This document shows, piece by piece, positions 43,373 through 51,896 of a DNA stretch of 64,000 nucleotides (the stretch's first letter is position 1; every line of letters starts with the position of its first letter). The stretch lies in assembly GCA_016787665.1 (NCBI GenBank), contig JAEUUC010000005.1:62001-126000 (forward strand). Direction: 5' to 3'. This DNA is from Cyclobacteriaceae bacterium (GTDB lineage Bacteria > Bacteroidota > Bacteroidia > Cytophagales > Cyclobacteriaceae). The notes under the pieces are model-generated. The model was not told where the DNA came from, searched no databases, and saw only the letters and a program-made list of their open reading frames with translations. Both the position numbers and the translations under genes were made by a program.

Positions 43373-44896
43373 ATGAAACTGCTGCGGAGTATCCTTTCAC
43401 TTGCCTTTCTGTTAGCCGGCTTTGTCGCCCTCGCCCAGGTTGACTACAAAAAACTGGACGCGTATTACGAAAAGGCCTTAAAGGACTGGAACGCGCCCGG
43501 CATGAGCATCGGCATCGTAAAAGACGGCAAACTGGTTTTTGCAAAAGGCTATGGCACCGTGGAAGTTGGTAAAAATCAAAAGCCCGATGAGCATACGCTG
43601 TTCGCCATTGCCTCCAACTCCAAGGCGTTTACCTCAGCTGCTATTGCGCTGTTGGTGCAGGAAGGCAAACTGAAATGGGACGACAAAGTCCGCCAGTACC
43701 TTCCGTATTTTACGCTCTACAATACCTATGTAAGTGAGGAGACCACCATTCGCGATTTGCTCAGCCATCGGGTCGGCCTGGGCACATTCAGCGGTGATGT
43801 GATCTGGTACCGCTCCCAACTGAGTGCCGAGGAAATTATCAAGCGGGTGCGTTACCTACCCCCTGCCTACAACTTCCGGGCAGGCTACGGATACAGCAAC
43901 CTCATGTACATCACGGCTGGCGAAGTAATCCGGAAAGTTACGGGCAAGAACTGGGGCGAGTTTGTTACCGAACGCTTTCTGAAGCCACTGGGCATGATGC
44001 GCAGTGTACCCGGTACCACGTATCTGAAAAATATGGTCAACGTGGCTACGCCACACGAACTGGTAAACAACCAGAACCAACCAACCCCCTGGGTTGATTG
44101 GGAGAACATCGGAGCCACGGGGGGACTGATTTCCAGTGTGAACGATTTATCACAGTGGTTAATCTTCAATATGAACCACGGCATCTGGGGTATGGATACC
44201 CTCCTCACGGCTGCCTCCCGAAACATCCTGTGGACACCCCATAACAACTTTGTGGTGGATCACACCGCAAAAAATCCGGCCACCCATTTTCGCGGTTATG
44301 GCCTCGGCTGGGGACTCTCCGATTATCACGGCCGCCTGCGGGTAGGCCACACCGGAGGTTATGATGGTATGGTATCCGTGATTCAAATGTTGCCAGAAGA
44401 GAATCTGGGCTTCATCATGCTGACCAACGGCTTACAAGCCCCGCTCGGGGCTCTTCCCAACTACACGTTCGATCGCTTTCTTGGCAAACCCGAGCGGGAC
44501 TGGTCGAAAGAGCAATGGGAAAGCACGTTGAAATCAAAAAAGGAAGACACGCGAATAGCTGATCGGAAAAAAGCACGGGTGATGAATACAAACCCATCGC
44601 TGGCACCTGGCCGATATGCCGGCACTTACCACGCGGACATTTACGGCAAGATTATGGTGACCGAACAAAACGGTCAACTGAAACTAAGTTTCGAACACAC
44701 TCCTGATTTTTCGGCCACCCTGCGCCACTGGCACTACGATGTGTTCGAAATCGTTTGGGACAAGCCACAGTCCTGGTTTTCCTTCGGCACCGTGCGTTTC
44801 AATCTGGATAACAACCTCAACATAGTGGGCCTCGACTTTGACGTGCCCAACGATGATATCTTCTTTGAAGAACTGAAAGCGAGGAGGTTGAAGTAG
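43373..44896 (+). CDS. serine hydrolase (class C beta-lactamase / DD-peptidase-like) with C-terminal DUF3471
   Basis: This is a 507-residue exported protein with a signal peptide ending near VALAQ. The beta-lactamase-type active site is seen as the SxxK tetrad (SNSK, ~81-84), YSN (~177) and HTGG in place of KTG (~325). The C-terminal ~110 residues form a beta-sandwich (GRYAGTYHADIYGKIMVTEQNG...) like DUF3471. It is likely a peptidase or esterase of the periplasm rather than a true beta-lactamase. Confidence 0.9.
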   Translation: MKLLRSILSLAFLLAGFVALAQVDYKKLDAYYEKALKDWNAPGMSIGIVKDGKLVFAKGYGTVEVGKNQKPDEHTLFAIASNSKAFTSAAIALLVQEGKLKWDDKVRQYLPYFTLYNTYVSEETTIRDLLSHRVGLGTFSGDVIWYRSQLSAEEIIKRVRYLPPAYNFRAGYGYSNLMYITAGEVIRKVTGKNWGEFVTERFLKPLGMMRSVPGTTYLKNMVNVATPHELVNNQNQPTPWVDWENIGATGGLISSVNDLSQWLIFNMNHGIWGMDTLLTAASRNILWTPHNNFVVDHTAKNPATHFRGYGLGWGLSDYHGRLRVGHTGGYDGMVSVIQMLPEENLGFIMLTNGLQAPLGALPNYTFDRFLGKPERDWSKEQWESTLKSKKEDTRIADRKKARVMNTNPSLAPGRYAGTYHADIYGKIMVTEQNGQLKLSFEHTPDFSATLRHWHYDVFEIVWDKPQSWFSFGTVRFNLDNNLNIVGLDFDVPNDDIFFEELKARRLK

Positions 44897-45017
44897 AAGC
44901 CAACTCAAAAATCAATTTTTAATTGTCAGCCTGAGCTTGTCGAAGGCTATTCGGTACTGAAACCCGGTTTCGACAGGCTCAACCTGACATGGTGAAGTAT
45001 TTTTGAGATGGCTTCTA
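44894..45017. repeat. nested inverted repeat between convergent genes
   Basis: Outer arms of 19 bp (44894-44912 and 44999-45017) are inverted copies with one mismatch. They begin at the stop codon of the serine hydrolase and end two bases before the amidohydrolase stop. Inner arms (44924-44944 and 44969-44989) are 21 bp with three mismatches and contain the CCTGAGCTTGTCGAA / TTCGACAGGCTCA type sequence seen as dispersed repeats in many bacterial genomes. It could fold as a bidirectional attenuator, but has no clear T tract. Confidence 0.75.
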
Positions 45018-45018
45018 G

Positions 45019-46524
45019 TTACTTCGTTACCTGTCGCCTGATGACAACACCGGGATAGCGCCCGGTAGGTAAACTGTTTTGAAACACCAGTTGCCCGTTC
45101 ACCCATACGCCCTCGATACCCGTTGATATTTGCTGGGGTTTTTCAGGCGTGGCCTGGTCGGCAACCGTAGCCGGATTGAACAGAACCAGATCAGCATAGT
45201 TCGTCACCTTGATTTCTCCGCGCCTGCTAATGCCCACGTTGGCTGCCGACAGGCTCGTCATTTTCCGAATGGCCTCCTCGAGCGACAACACGTTTTGTTC
45301 CCGCACATATTGCCGCAACACGCGGGTAAACGTACCAAAACCCCGCGGGTGGCGGCTGGTAGCCGACCCATCGGAGCAAATGTTGGCATGGGGCCAGGCG
45401 GCAATAGCCGCAATATCCTCCTCAACCATACTTACCGCCAGTATGCTTTCGTCTCCGTTTCGCTGATCCACTTCGGCAATTAATTGCATCAGCGTTTTGG
45501 GAGCAGTCGCTTTTCTAAGCGCAGCAACTTCAGCCAACGTCTTTCCCTCATAGGTAGTATCCGGTGAATAATTGTTAATGATCACCTGATCGGCAGTGGT
45601 TAACTGGCTCAAGGCAAATGCCGCTGCACGTTCATCTTGAAAATTCCGCTCCGGAAAAAGCACTTTCATGGTGGATTGCCAATACGTGTAGGGATAAACA
45701 TCGGCTGTCACGTTAATGCCCGCGCTTCGTGCAGAATCAAGCTTGTGGACCAGTTGGCCTGATTGGCCCCAGAGACCTTTCATGGCCAGTTTGGTATGCG
45801 AAATCTGTACGGGCATGCCCGTGCGTGCACCAATGGTAAGCAACTCGTTGAGGGCCGGCCAAAAGAAACGATCTTCACTACGCATGTGACTGATGTACCG
45901 GCCGCCTTCCTTTGCGCAAACCTCGCTCAGACTCAGTACCTCCTCGTGGGTAGAGTAAATGCCCGGATCGTATTCCAATCCCGTTGATAGGCCCAGCGCA
46001 CCGGCTTGCAAGTCGGCCCGCATCATCTCGTTCATCCGGTCAATCTCTTCTTTCGATGCGGTGCGTCTGAAATCCCGCCCCAGCACGGAATCACGAAGTG
46101 TGTTGTGGCCCACATAAGACGCGATGTTCACGGCTACCGGAGTGCTGTCAATTGCCTGAAAAAAGTTTGAGAGGGGATGTTTGGAAAATCCATCCTGACC
46201 AACCACGATGGTGGTAATCCCCTGACTGGTGCAGGCCTGCATGCCGCGAAGCTGAAACATTCCCCAATCGTGGTGGCTGTGGGTATCGATAAAACCGGGC
46301 GCCAGTGCCAGCCCACGTGCCTCCACAATCGTATCGGCCGTGGCATTCGAAAGGTCCCCCACCTGAGCGATCATGTTCCCCAGCACGGCCACGTCACCGA
46401 CAAAAGCCGGAGCCCCCGTGCCATCATAAATGGTGGCTTGCCGGATGATGACATCATAATGGGGACGCGAACACGCCACGAGTCCCAAAACAAGGAATAT
46501 GCAAAGGTTTCGAACAACAGCCAT
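45019..46524 (-). CDS. D-aminoacylase family amidohydrolase lipoprotein
   Basis: This 501-residue exported lipoprotein (lipobox VLGLVAC, Cys18) has an amidohydrolase fold close to N-acyl-D-amino-acid deacylase: a small beta domain, then a TIM barrel. Metal-site motifs visible: THSHHDWG (HxH), VVVGQDGFS (Asp where D-aminoacylase has Cys), ISHMRSE, VQISHTK and the catalytic Asp in NICSDGS. It is the third gene of a minus-strand unit with a methyltransferase and a paralogous amidohydrolase. Confidence 0.85.
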   Translation of the reverse strand: MAVVRNLCIFLVLGLVACSRPHYDVIIRQATIYDGTGAPAFVGDVAVLGNMIAQVGDLSNATADTIVEARGLALAPGFIDTHSHHDWGMFQLRGMQACTSQGITTIVVGQDGFSKHPLSNFFQAIDSTPVAVNIASYVGHNTLRDSVLGRDFRRTASKEEIDRMNEMMRADLQAGALGLSTGLEYDPGIYSTHEEVLSLSEVCAKEGGRYISHMRSEDRFFWPALNELLTIGARTGMPVQISHTKLAMKGLWGQSGQLVHKLDSARSAGINVTADVYPYTYWQSTMKVLFPERNFQDERAAAFALSQLTTADQVIINNYSPDTTYEGKTLAEVAALRKATAPKTLMQLIAEVDQRNGDESILAVSMVEEDIAAIAAWPHANICSDGSATSRHPRGFGTFTRVLRQYVREQNVLSLEEAIRKMTSLSAANVGISRRGEIKVTNYADLVLFNPATVADQATPEKPQQISTGIEGVWVNGQLVFQNSLPTGRYPGVVIRRQVTK

Positions 46525-46534
46525 GCTTCGAATT

Positions 46535-47278
46535 TTACTTTAAGTTGATTTCAAAAATGCGTAAAAACAGCGGGAAATGAACTGCATTCGTGCCCTGCCA
46601 AATCGGTGACAACTTCTGAATCAGGGGCGCGACCGGATCGAACTTTTCCGCATGAAGGTAGTTTCGCACGGCAGACCACGTAGAGAGATAGCCGGCAAAC
46701 TGATCCAATGTCCACTGATACGACATGCTCAGCGCAGGCGCAGGTATCTCACGCCAACGATTTGGAAAAGGCATTGTCTGATAGTGTTCGTCCACCCACT
46801 TCCGTTCTGCATCCCAAAATGGTCCTACCGTATTTTGATAAAAATCTTGCAGCAATCGGTCAACCTCCTCAGAAACCGAGCAGAGGGAATAACCCCAGGC
46901 TGCCAGAACAGCACCGGGGCGGGCCAAACGTTCGGCCTCGTCAAAAAATTCGACCAAAGGAAACCAATGCAGTGCCTGGCCAATGGTAATTAAGTCAATG
47001 GTTTGATCGGCCGCTGGGCAGTGTGATGCCGAAGCCTGAACATATGTGATATTGGGCGCTTGCGATGCTTCTTGAAGTTGGGTTTGACTAACATCGGTGG
47101 CCAACACGCTCTCAAAGTTTGCCGCCAACCGGCACGCTACCTGGCCGTTTCCCGTACCCACATCCCAGGCCTTTTGCCGGCCGGACGTGTGCTTAAGAAT
47201 GAATTCGTAGAGCTCCACCGGGTAGGTTGGCCGAAATAGCGCATACGCCTTCGCACGATCGGAGAAACGGTCTTTCAT
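46535..47278 (-). CDS. class I SAM-dependent methyltransferase
   Basis: This 247-residue methyltransferase shows the Rossmann motif I AWDVGTGNGQVACRLA (~38-53), the acidic post-I LATDVSQTQL, motif II/III IDLITIGQALHWF and the later RPGAVLAAWGYSL. The N-terminal FSDRAKAYALFRPTYP is typical of the ubiE/SmtA-like small-molecule methyltransferases. The substrate is unknown. Its start overlaps the end of the upstream amidohydrolase by four bases. Confidence 0.88.
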   Translation of the reverse strand: MKDRFSDRAKAYALFRPTYPVELYEFILKHTSGRQKAWDVGTGNGQVACRLAANFESVLATDVSQTQLQEASQAPNITYVQASASHCPAADQTIDLITIGQALHWFPLVEFFDEAERLARPGAVLAAWGYSLCSVSEEVDRLLQDFYQNTVGPFWDAERKWVDEHYQTMPFPNRWREIPAPALSMSYQWTLDQFAGYLSTWSAVRNYLHAEKFDPVAPLIQKLSPIWQGTNAVHFPLFLRIFEINLK

Positions 47279-48906
47279 TTTTTTTGTCGGTAGCCTGGGC
47301 CGCGAAGAGCGCGACCTGGCTTGGCACCGGTATGTTCCCCATCGCGAACTACTGGTACACCGTTCACCAGCACATGCTGCACCCCGGTGGAATATTGATG
47401 TGGCTTTTCGAACGTGGCGTGATCCTGAATTTTCTCCAGGTCAAAAACCACCACGTCAGCAAAGTAGCCTACCTGCAGCGAGCCACGCTTAATCAACTTA
47501 AGATTAGAAGCCGGCAGCGAGGTCATTCTACGAATGGCTTCCTCCCACGACATCAATTTTTCCTCGCGCACATAACGGGCTAAAAACCGGGCAAAGCTTC
47601 CGTAGGCCCGCGGGTGGGTGCCCATATCCACGAAGTTTTTGGTTAACGCCAGGGCACCCGCATCGGAGCCGATGCTCACATAGGGCTGTCTCAACATCTT
47701 CATGATGTTTTGCTCCGAGATCAAAAAGTAAATGGCCGGTATTGAAGTCTTATCGGCTGTCAACAAGTCAAGCACCGTTTCATCGGCCGACTTGCCGTGA
47801 AGCCGGGCCACTTCATCCAATCGTTTGCCTTTATACAAGGCGTTAAGTGAATCCTTTTTGAACCCGAGCAACATCACATCCTTCGGGTCGGAATTGCGCG
47901 TGGGTATTCCGTTTTCCATATCGCTCAAAATTTTCTTTCGCAGTGCAGGATTGCGGAAACGCGCGCGCATTTTGGCGAGGCCTCCCTCCTGTGCCCACAT
48001 AGGCACACGCTCCTTGAGACCGGTGGCACTGGCCGCATAGGGATACATATTGGCGGTGATGCGCAAGCCGGCCTGCCGGGCGCTATCGATCTTAAACAGA
48101 ACCGTGTCCACTTTACTCCAGTTGCGGGCTTGGTTAATCTTCAGGTGATAAATCTCGGCCGGCAGGTTAGCCTCGCGGGCAATGCGGAACGTCTCGTTCA
48201 GCGCGGGGAGGATAAAATCACTCTCCGATCGCATGTGGGTAATGTACATCCCTCCGCCCTGGCCTGCCACGCGGCTAAGTTCAATCAACTCTTCAGTCGT
48301 AGCGAATGTGGCCGGAGCATAGATCAATGAAGTGCCTAATCCCAGGGCCCCCTGTTCCATGGCTTCCGCCACCAATTGTCTCATGCGATCCAGTTCGGCT
48401 GGCGTTGGCTTTCGGCTTTCCTGATTCATCACATACATCCGCACCGTAGTAGCGCCCACAAACGAGGCCACGTTAGGGCTTATGCCCAACCGCTCAACGT
48501 GATCGAAATAGCCACCCAGGGTTGTCCAGAGCGTGTCGCGTTTGCTGCGGTGACGGGGGCCAGGGCTCCAACCTTCACCAAAAACCTCCAGCGTTACGCC
48601 TTGTAAAATGTCACTCATGGCCCGACCATCGCGTAAAATGGTACCATCGGCCCAGCTTAACATGTTGATGAAACCCGAGCTCACGGCTTTTTGGGTCGCA
48701 TCAAGGATTACGGGGGCTTCTGCACGCGATAGATCCCCGATGTACGCAATGGTGTCTTGCCGAATGCCCACGTCTGCCCGAACTCCCGGGGTTCCGGAGC
48801 CATCGTACACCGTTCCACCCCGGATGATGACATCAAACGAGGCAGGCGGAGTTTGGGCCGAGCAGGCAGTCAGGCCGAGGATTAAAAGGGAACTCAAAAA
48901 TCTCAT
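47275..48906 (-). CDS. D-aminoacylase family amidohydrolase lipoprotein lacking the HxH motif
   Basis: This 543-residue exported lipoprotein (lipobox ILGLTAC, Cys15) is a paralogue of the 501-residue protein two genes away. The usual HxH metal motif is replaced: the segment reads GFINMLSWADG instead of GFIDTHSHHDWG. The later ligands are kept (THMRSE, the His in AEIYHLK, the catalytic Asp in IGSDAG). The replacement agrees with a divergent subgroup whose activity is unknown. It is first in the three-gene unit. Confidence 0.85.
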   Translation of the reverse strand: MRFLSSLLILGLTACSAQTPPASFDVIIRGGTVYDGSGTPGVRADVGIRQDTIAYIGDLSRAEAPVILDATQKAVSSGFINMLSWADGTILRDGRAMSDILQGVTLEVFGEGWSPGPRHRSKRDTLWTTLGGYFDHVERLGISPNVASFVGATTVRMYVMNQESRKPTPAELDRMRQLVAEAMEQGALGLGTSLIYAPATFATTEELIELSRVAGQGGGMYITHMRSESDFILPALNETFRIAREANLPAEIYHLKINQARNWSKVDTVLFKIDSARQAGLRITANMYPYAASATGLKERVPMWAQEGGLAKMRARFRNPALRKKILSDMENGIPTRNSDPKDVMLLGFKKDSLNALYKGKRLDEVARLHGKSADETVLDLLTADKTSIPAIYFLISEQNIMKMLRQPYVSIGSDAGALALTKNFVDMGTHPRAYGSFARFLARYVREEKLMSWEEAIRRMTSLPASNLKLIKRGSLQVGYFADVVVFDLEKIQDHATFEKPHQYSTGVQHVLVNGVPVVRDGEHTGAKPGRALRGPGYRQKK

Positions 48907-48991
48907 GCGATGGCAAATAACTCAAAACCCGGTAACCGCACGCAAAAGGGCGCCAGATTTTAGATCGCCCCGATACTTCCATCTTATTCTT

Positions 48992-48999
48992 TATCTTTG
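48992..48999 (+). promoter_or_regulatory. promoter -7 element of tRNA-Arg
   Basis: TATCTTTG matches TAnnTTTG, 32 bases before the tRNA 5' end. The region 48907-49031 has no gene. No strong -33 box is seen. Confidence 0.5.
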
Positions 49000-49031
49000 C
49001 CCCCGCCTTTGGACAATCGGTCCGGGTACCT

Positions 49032-49103
49032 GGCTCCGTATTTCAATGGATAGAATTTCAGATTCCGATTCTGAAGATGCAGGTTCGATTCCTGCCGGGG
49101 CTA
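49032..49103 (+). tRNA. tRNA-Arg (anticodon CCG)
   Basis: A cloverleaf can be folded by hand. The 7-bp acceptor is GGCTCCG/CGGGGCT with G1-U72 and U4-G69 wobbles. The D stem is TTTC/GAAT with a 10-25 mismatch, and G18G19 are present. The 5-bp anticodon stem (TCAGA/TCTGA) carries the 7-nt loop TTCCGAT with anticodon CCG at 49065-49067. The T arm is GCAGG-TTCGATT-CCTGC and the discriminator is A103. CCA is not encoded. It reads the Arg codon CGG. It is followed directly by three degenerate tandem copies of its 3' half and by a terminator. Confidence 0.9.
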
Positions 49104-49375
49104 CTTACTTAATTGGGTTCAAGCCGGTGCAATTCTCAAGATGCTGGTTCCCTGCCCGCGTGACGCAGTCAGGCGGGGATTCCTGCCGGGGCTACTTACT
49201 TAATTGGGTTCAAGCTGGTACAATTCCAAAAGATGCAGGTTCCCTGCCCGCGTGACGCAGTCAGGCGGGGATTCCTGCCGGGGCTACTTACTTAATTGGG
49301 TTCAAGCTGGTACAATTCTAAAAGATGCAGGTTCCCTGCCCGCATGACGCAGTCAGGCGGGGATTCCTGCCGGGG
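49087..49375 (+). repeat. tandem array of 91-92 bp tRNA-derived units
   Basis: Three units begin at GATTCCTGCC: 49087-49177 (91 bp), 49178-49269 (92) and 49270-49361 (92), plus a partial fourth start at 49362-49375. Each contains GATGCAGGTTC, an inserted 27-nt hairpin, and GATTCCTGCCGGGGC, that is the T arm and 3' acceptor of tRNA-Arg split by the insertion. A segment like the D arm (TTCAAGCTGGTACAATTC) precedes, but no anticodon arm. Units 2 and 3 are closest to each other, and the first diverges more. All lie before the terminator, so they are likely co-transcribed with the tRNA. Confidence 0.88.
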
Positions 49376-49386
49376 CAATAAAACAA

Positions 49387-49414
49387 AAAGCCACCTTTCG
49401 GTGGCTTTGGTTTT
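49387..49414. terminator. bidirectional rho-independent terminator
   Basis: A 9-bp perfect stem (AAAGCCACC, 49387-49395, with GGTGGCTTT, 49400-49408) and a 4-base loop is followed by GGTTTTTT. It can end the tRNA transcript, and on the minus strand it can end sodA, whose stop is at 49442. Confidence 0.88.
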
Positions 49415-49441
49415 TTCATTATAGGCAACTGCTGCTGAAAA

Positions 49442-50044
49442 TTACTTCGCGAACAGCTTCGCCACTTCATTCCAGTTCACCACGTTCCACCAGGCCGCGC
49501 AATAGTCGGGTCTGCGGTTTTGGTAATTCAAATAATACGCATGTTCCCAAACATCCAGCCCAAGCACGGGGGTGCCTTTAACTTCGGCAACATCCATTAG
49601 CGGATTGTCCTGGTTAGGTGTACTGGTGATGGCCAAACTGCCACTGCTGTCCTTGATCAACCATGCCCAGCCTGAACCGAATCGGCCGGTTGCGGCTGCA
49701 TTAAACTTGGTCTTAAACTCGTCAAAACTTCCGAACGCGGCATTGATGGCATCGGCCAGCGCACCGCCAGGCGCACCACCGGCATTCGGGCCCATAATCT
49801 GCCAGAACAAACTGTGGTTGTAGTGCCCACCACCGTTGTTGCGAACGGCCACCGGGTATTTCGAAATATTCTTGCAGATCTCTTCAATAGAGAGACTCTC
49901 TTCCGGTTTGCCGGCCACCGCATTGTTCAGGTTGGTAACATAGGCGTTGTGATGCTTTCCATGATGAATTTCCATGGTGCGCGCATCGATATGAGGTTCC
50001 AGCGCATTGAATGCGTAGGGAAGTGCGGGTAATGTAAATGGCAT
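49442..50044 (-). CDS. sodA: superoxide dismutase (Fe/Mn family)
   Basis: This 200-residue Fe/Mn SOD dismutates superoxide. Metal ligands are seen as His in IHHGKHH (~27), His in [11 protein letters not shown] (~77), Asp in LDVWEHAYY (~160) and the His four residues later. Mn and Fe forms cannot be told apart with confidence. No signal peptide is present, so it is cytosolic. Confidence 0.97.
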   Translation of the reverse strand: MPFTLPALPYAFNALEPHIDARTMEIHHGKHHNAYVTNLNNAVAGKPEESLSIEEICKNISKYPVAVRNNGGGHYNHSLFWQIMGPNAGGAPGGALADAINAAFGSFDEFKTKFNAAATGRFGSGWAWLIKDSSGSLAITSTPNQDNPLMDVAEVKGTPVLGLDVWEHAYYLNYQNRRPDYCAAWWNVVNWNEVAKLFAK

Positions 50045-50067
50045 ATAGCTACTGCTTTTTTGGTTGG

Positions 50068-50098
50068 TAAATATAGCAACAGTCCGGACGGGCAGAAA
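50068..50098 (-). promoter_or_regulatory. promoter of sodA
   Basis: On the minus strand TTTC (50098-50095) and TATATTTA (50075-50068) are separated by 19 bases, the canonical Bacteroidota spacing, with one mismatch in each box. The sodA ATG lies 24 bases downstream. Confidence 0.5.
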
Positions 50099-50169
50099 GT
50101 TTTATGAATTTATCGCTAATCGAACCGTTGAGGATCACATTTCGTTAAAAAACCGGAATCTTTGCGAGC

Positions 50170-51099
50170 ATGACGAATAAATCCTCGTCCCCGTTGTTGG
50201 CTTACCTGGCTTTGGCTGCGGTGTGCATCATTTGGGGCACCACCTACCTGGGTTTGCGGATTGGGGTAACCCAGTTTCCGCCTTTTCTGTTTTCCCTTCT
50301 TCGTTTTCTAATTGCCGGACCGCTCCTTCTGGGCTTCATGCTCACCCTGGGCAAGGCCCGTTTACCGGATCGTGCCACTTTAGTCAATCAGGCCATAGCG
50401 GGCTTCTTCATGGTTACACTCGGCATCACCGTGGTGGGGTGGGCCGAGGTGTACATATCCAGCGGATTGGCAGCCATCATCTGTTCATGTATGCCCATTT
50501 GGACGATGCTGATCAACGTGCTGGTTACCAAAGATGAACAACCGAATTGGATCATTCTTACGGGTCTGGCGGCTGGCATTACGGGCATTGTGATGATTTT
50601 TGGCGAGCACCTGACCGAGCTCTCAGACAATAACTATACAGCAGGCATTGTGGTCACCTTTTTGGCCAACCTGTCTTGGGCGATCGGCAGCGTGTGGATG
50701 AAAAAGAAGAATACCGCAGGCAACCCGTTTCTCAATGCCGGATTGCAAATGACGTTTGGTATGCTTTTTATCATCCCGCTCACCCTGATATTCGATGAAT
50801 ATTCGGGCATCACCTGGACCCCATCACTCATTTATGCCTTGTTATATATGGCACTCATCGGCTCGGTGGCGGCTTACGCCTGCTACGCGTATGCAATCAA
50901 ACATCTGCCGATGACGCTCGTCTCGCTTTACGCCTACATCAACCCCATTGTGGCGGTGGTACTCGGATGGCTGATCCTTGACGAAAAATTAAACTTACGC
51001 ATGGCCATAGCGATTGCCATTACGCTGGTCGGGATTTATGTCGTCAATAGGGGCTACCAACACCAGTCCGTGCGCAAAACCATGTCAACTTCAACTTGA
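50170..51099 (+). CDS. EamA/DMT family transporter
   Basis: This 309-residue inner-membrane protein has ten helices in two EamA repeats: AAVCIIWGTTYLGLRIGVTQFPPF at the N-terminus, and ANLSWAIGSVWMKKKN starting the second half. The family exports amino acids or metabolites; the substrate is unknown. AATCTTTG (50157-50164) is an imperfect -7 element ending five bases before the ATG. It is followed by PhzF and the PLP decarboxylase. Confidence 0.92.
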   Translation: MTNKSSSPLLAYLALAAVCIIWGTTYLGLRIGVTQFPPFLFSLLRFLIAGPLLLGFMLTLGKARLPDRATLVNQAIAGFFMVTLGITVVGWAEVYISSGLAAIICSCMPIWTMLINVLVTKDEQPNWIILTGLAAGITGIVMIFGEHLTELSDNNYTAGIVVTFLANLSWAIGSVWMKKKNTAGNPFLNAGLQMTFGMLFIIPLTLIFDEYSGITWTPSLIYALLYMALIGSVAAYACYAYAIKHLPMTLVSLYAYINPIVAVVLGWLILDEKLNLRMAIAIAITLVGIYVVNRGYQHQSVRKTMSTST

Positions 51100-51112
51100 A
51101 TACCCTTACGCT

Positions 51113-51895
51113 ATGACTATCAAACGCTATCAGGTTGACGCATTCACCAATCGGATTTTTGCCGGCAACCCCGCAGTAGTCTGCCCGCTCACGCAGTGGC
51201 TGCCGGACACCGTGATGCAAAACATCGCGATGGAAAACAACCTCTCGGAAACCGCCTTCTACGTGAAGGAGGACACGGGTTACCGCATACGGTGGTTTAC
51301 GCCCGCGCTGGAGGTAGATCTTTGCGGCCACGCCACGCTGGCCACCGCTTTTGTGATGTTTCATCACGAAGGCTATCCAGAAAATGAAATCCAATTTCAA
51401 TCGCGCAGCGGTTTATTGGGTGTAAAGAAGGAAGGCGATTGGCTCACACTTGATTTTCCGGTGCACCCGGTGAAACCTGAAAATGATCTTACAAAATTCC
51501 GGAATTGCTTTGCTCATCAACCTGTCCAAGCCTTTCGCGGCAAGGAAGATTATCTACTCGTATTCGCCAGCGAGGATCAGATTGCTGATGCCCGTGCAGA
51601 TATCAGCGCCATTCTCCGCCTGGATGCCCGGGCGGTGATCATTACCGCACCCGGTAAAACGGTTGACTTTGTCTCCCGGTTTTTTATTCCGAAAGCGGGC
51701 ATCAACGAAGATCCGGTTACCGGCTACGCCCACACGGTGCTGGTACCCTATTGGACGGGGGTGTTGGGAAAAAACTCCTTCGAAGCGCGCCAACTTTCAG
51801 CACGCGGTGGCGAGCTTCGCTGCCAGTTACGGGGCAACCGGGTTGCGATTAGCGGTCAGGCATGTTTGTTCTCGGTGGGCGAAATCTTTCTCTAA
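51113..51895 (+). CDS. PhzF family isomerase/epimerase
   Basis: This 260-residue protein of the PhzF fold (two similar half-barrels, related to diaminopimelate epimerase) starts at ATG 51113 (MTIKRYQVDAFTNRIFAGNPAVVC). The catalytic Glu is in NNLSETAF (~45-50), followed by GHATLATAF. Most members are not phenazine enzymes and have unknown substrates. No phenazine genes are nearby. Confidence 0.93.
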   Translation: MTIKRYQVDAFTNRIFAGNPAVVCPLTQWLPDTVMQNIAMENNLSETAFYVKEDTGYRIRWFTPALEVDLCGHATLATAFVMFHHEGYPENEIQFQSRSGLLGVKKEGDWLTLDFPVHPVKPENDLTKFRNCFAHQPVQAFRGKEDYLLVFASEDQIADARADISAILRLDARAVIITAPGKTVDFVSRFFIPKAGINEDPVTGYAHTVLVPYWTGVLGKNSFEARQLSARGGELRCQLRGNRVAISGQACLFSVGEIFL

Positions 51896-51896
51896 C

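Noticed and set aside
48608..49255. Plus-strand open frame of 215 codons
   Set aside because: It lies antisense to the amidohydrolase and runs through the tRNA and its repeats; no protein family pattern is visible.
49087..49375. Tandem repeats as a CRISPR array
   Set aside because: Units are contiguous 91-92 bp copies without unique spacers, derive from the adjacent tRNA, and no cas genes are in the window.
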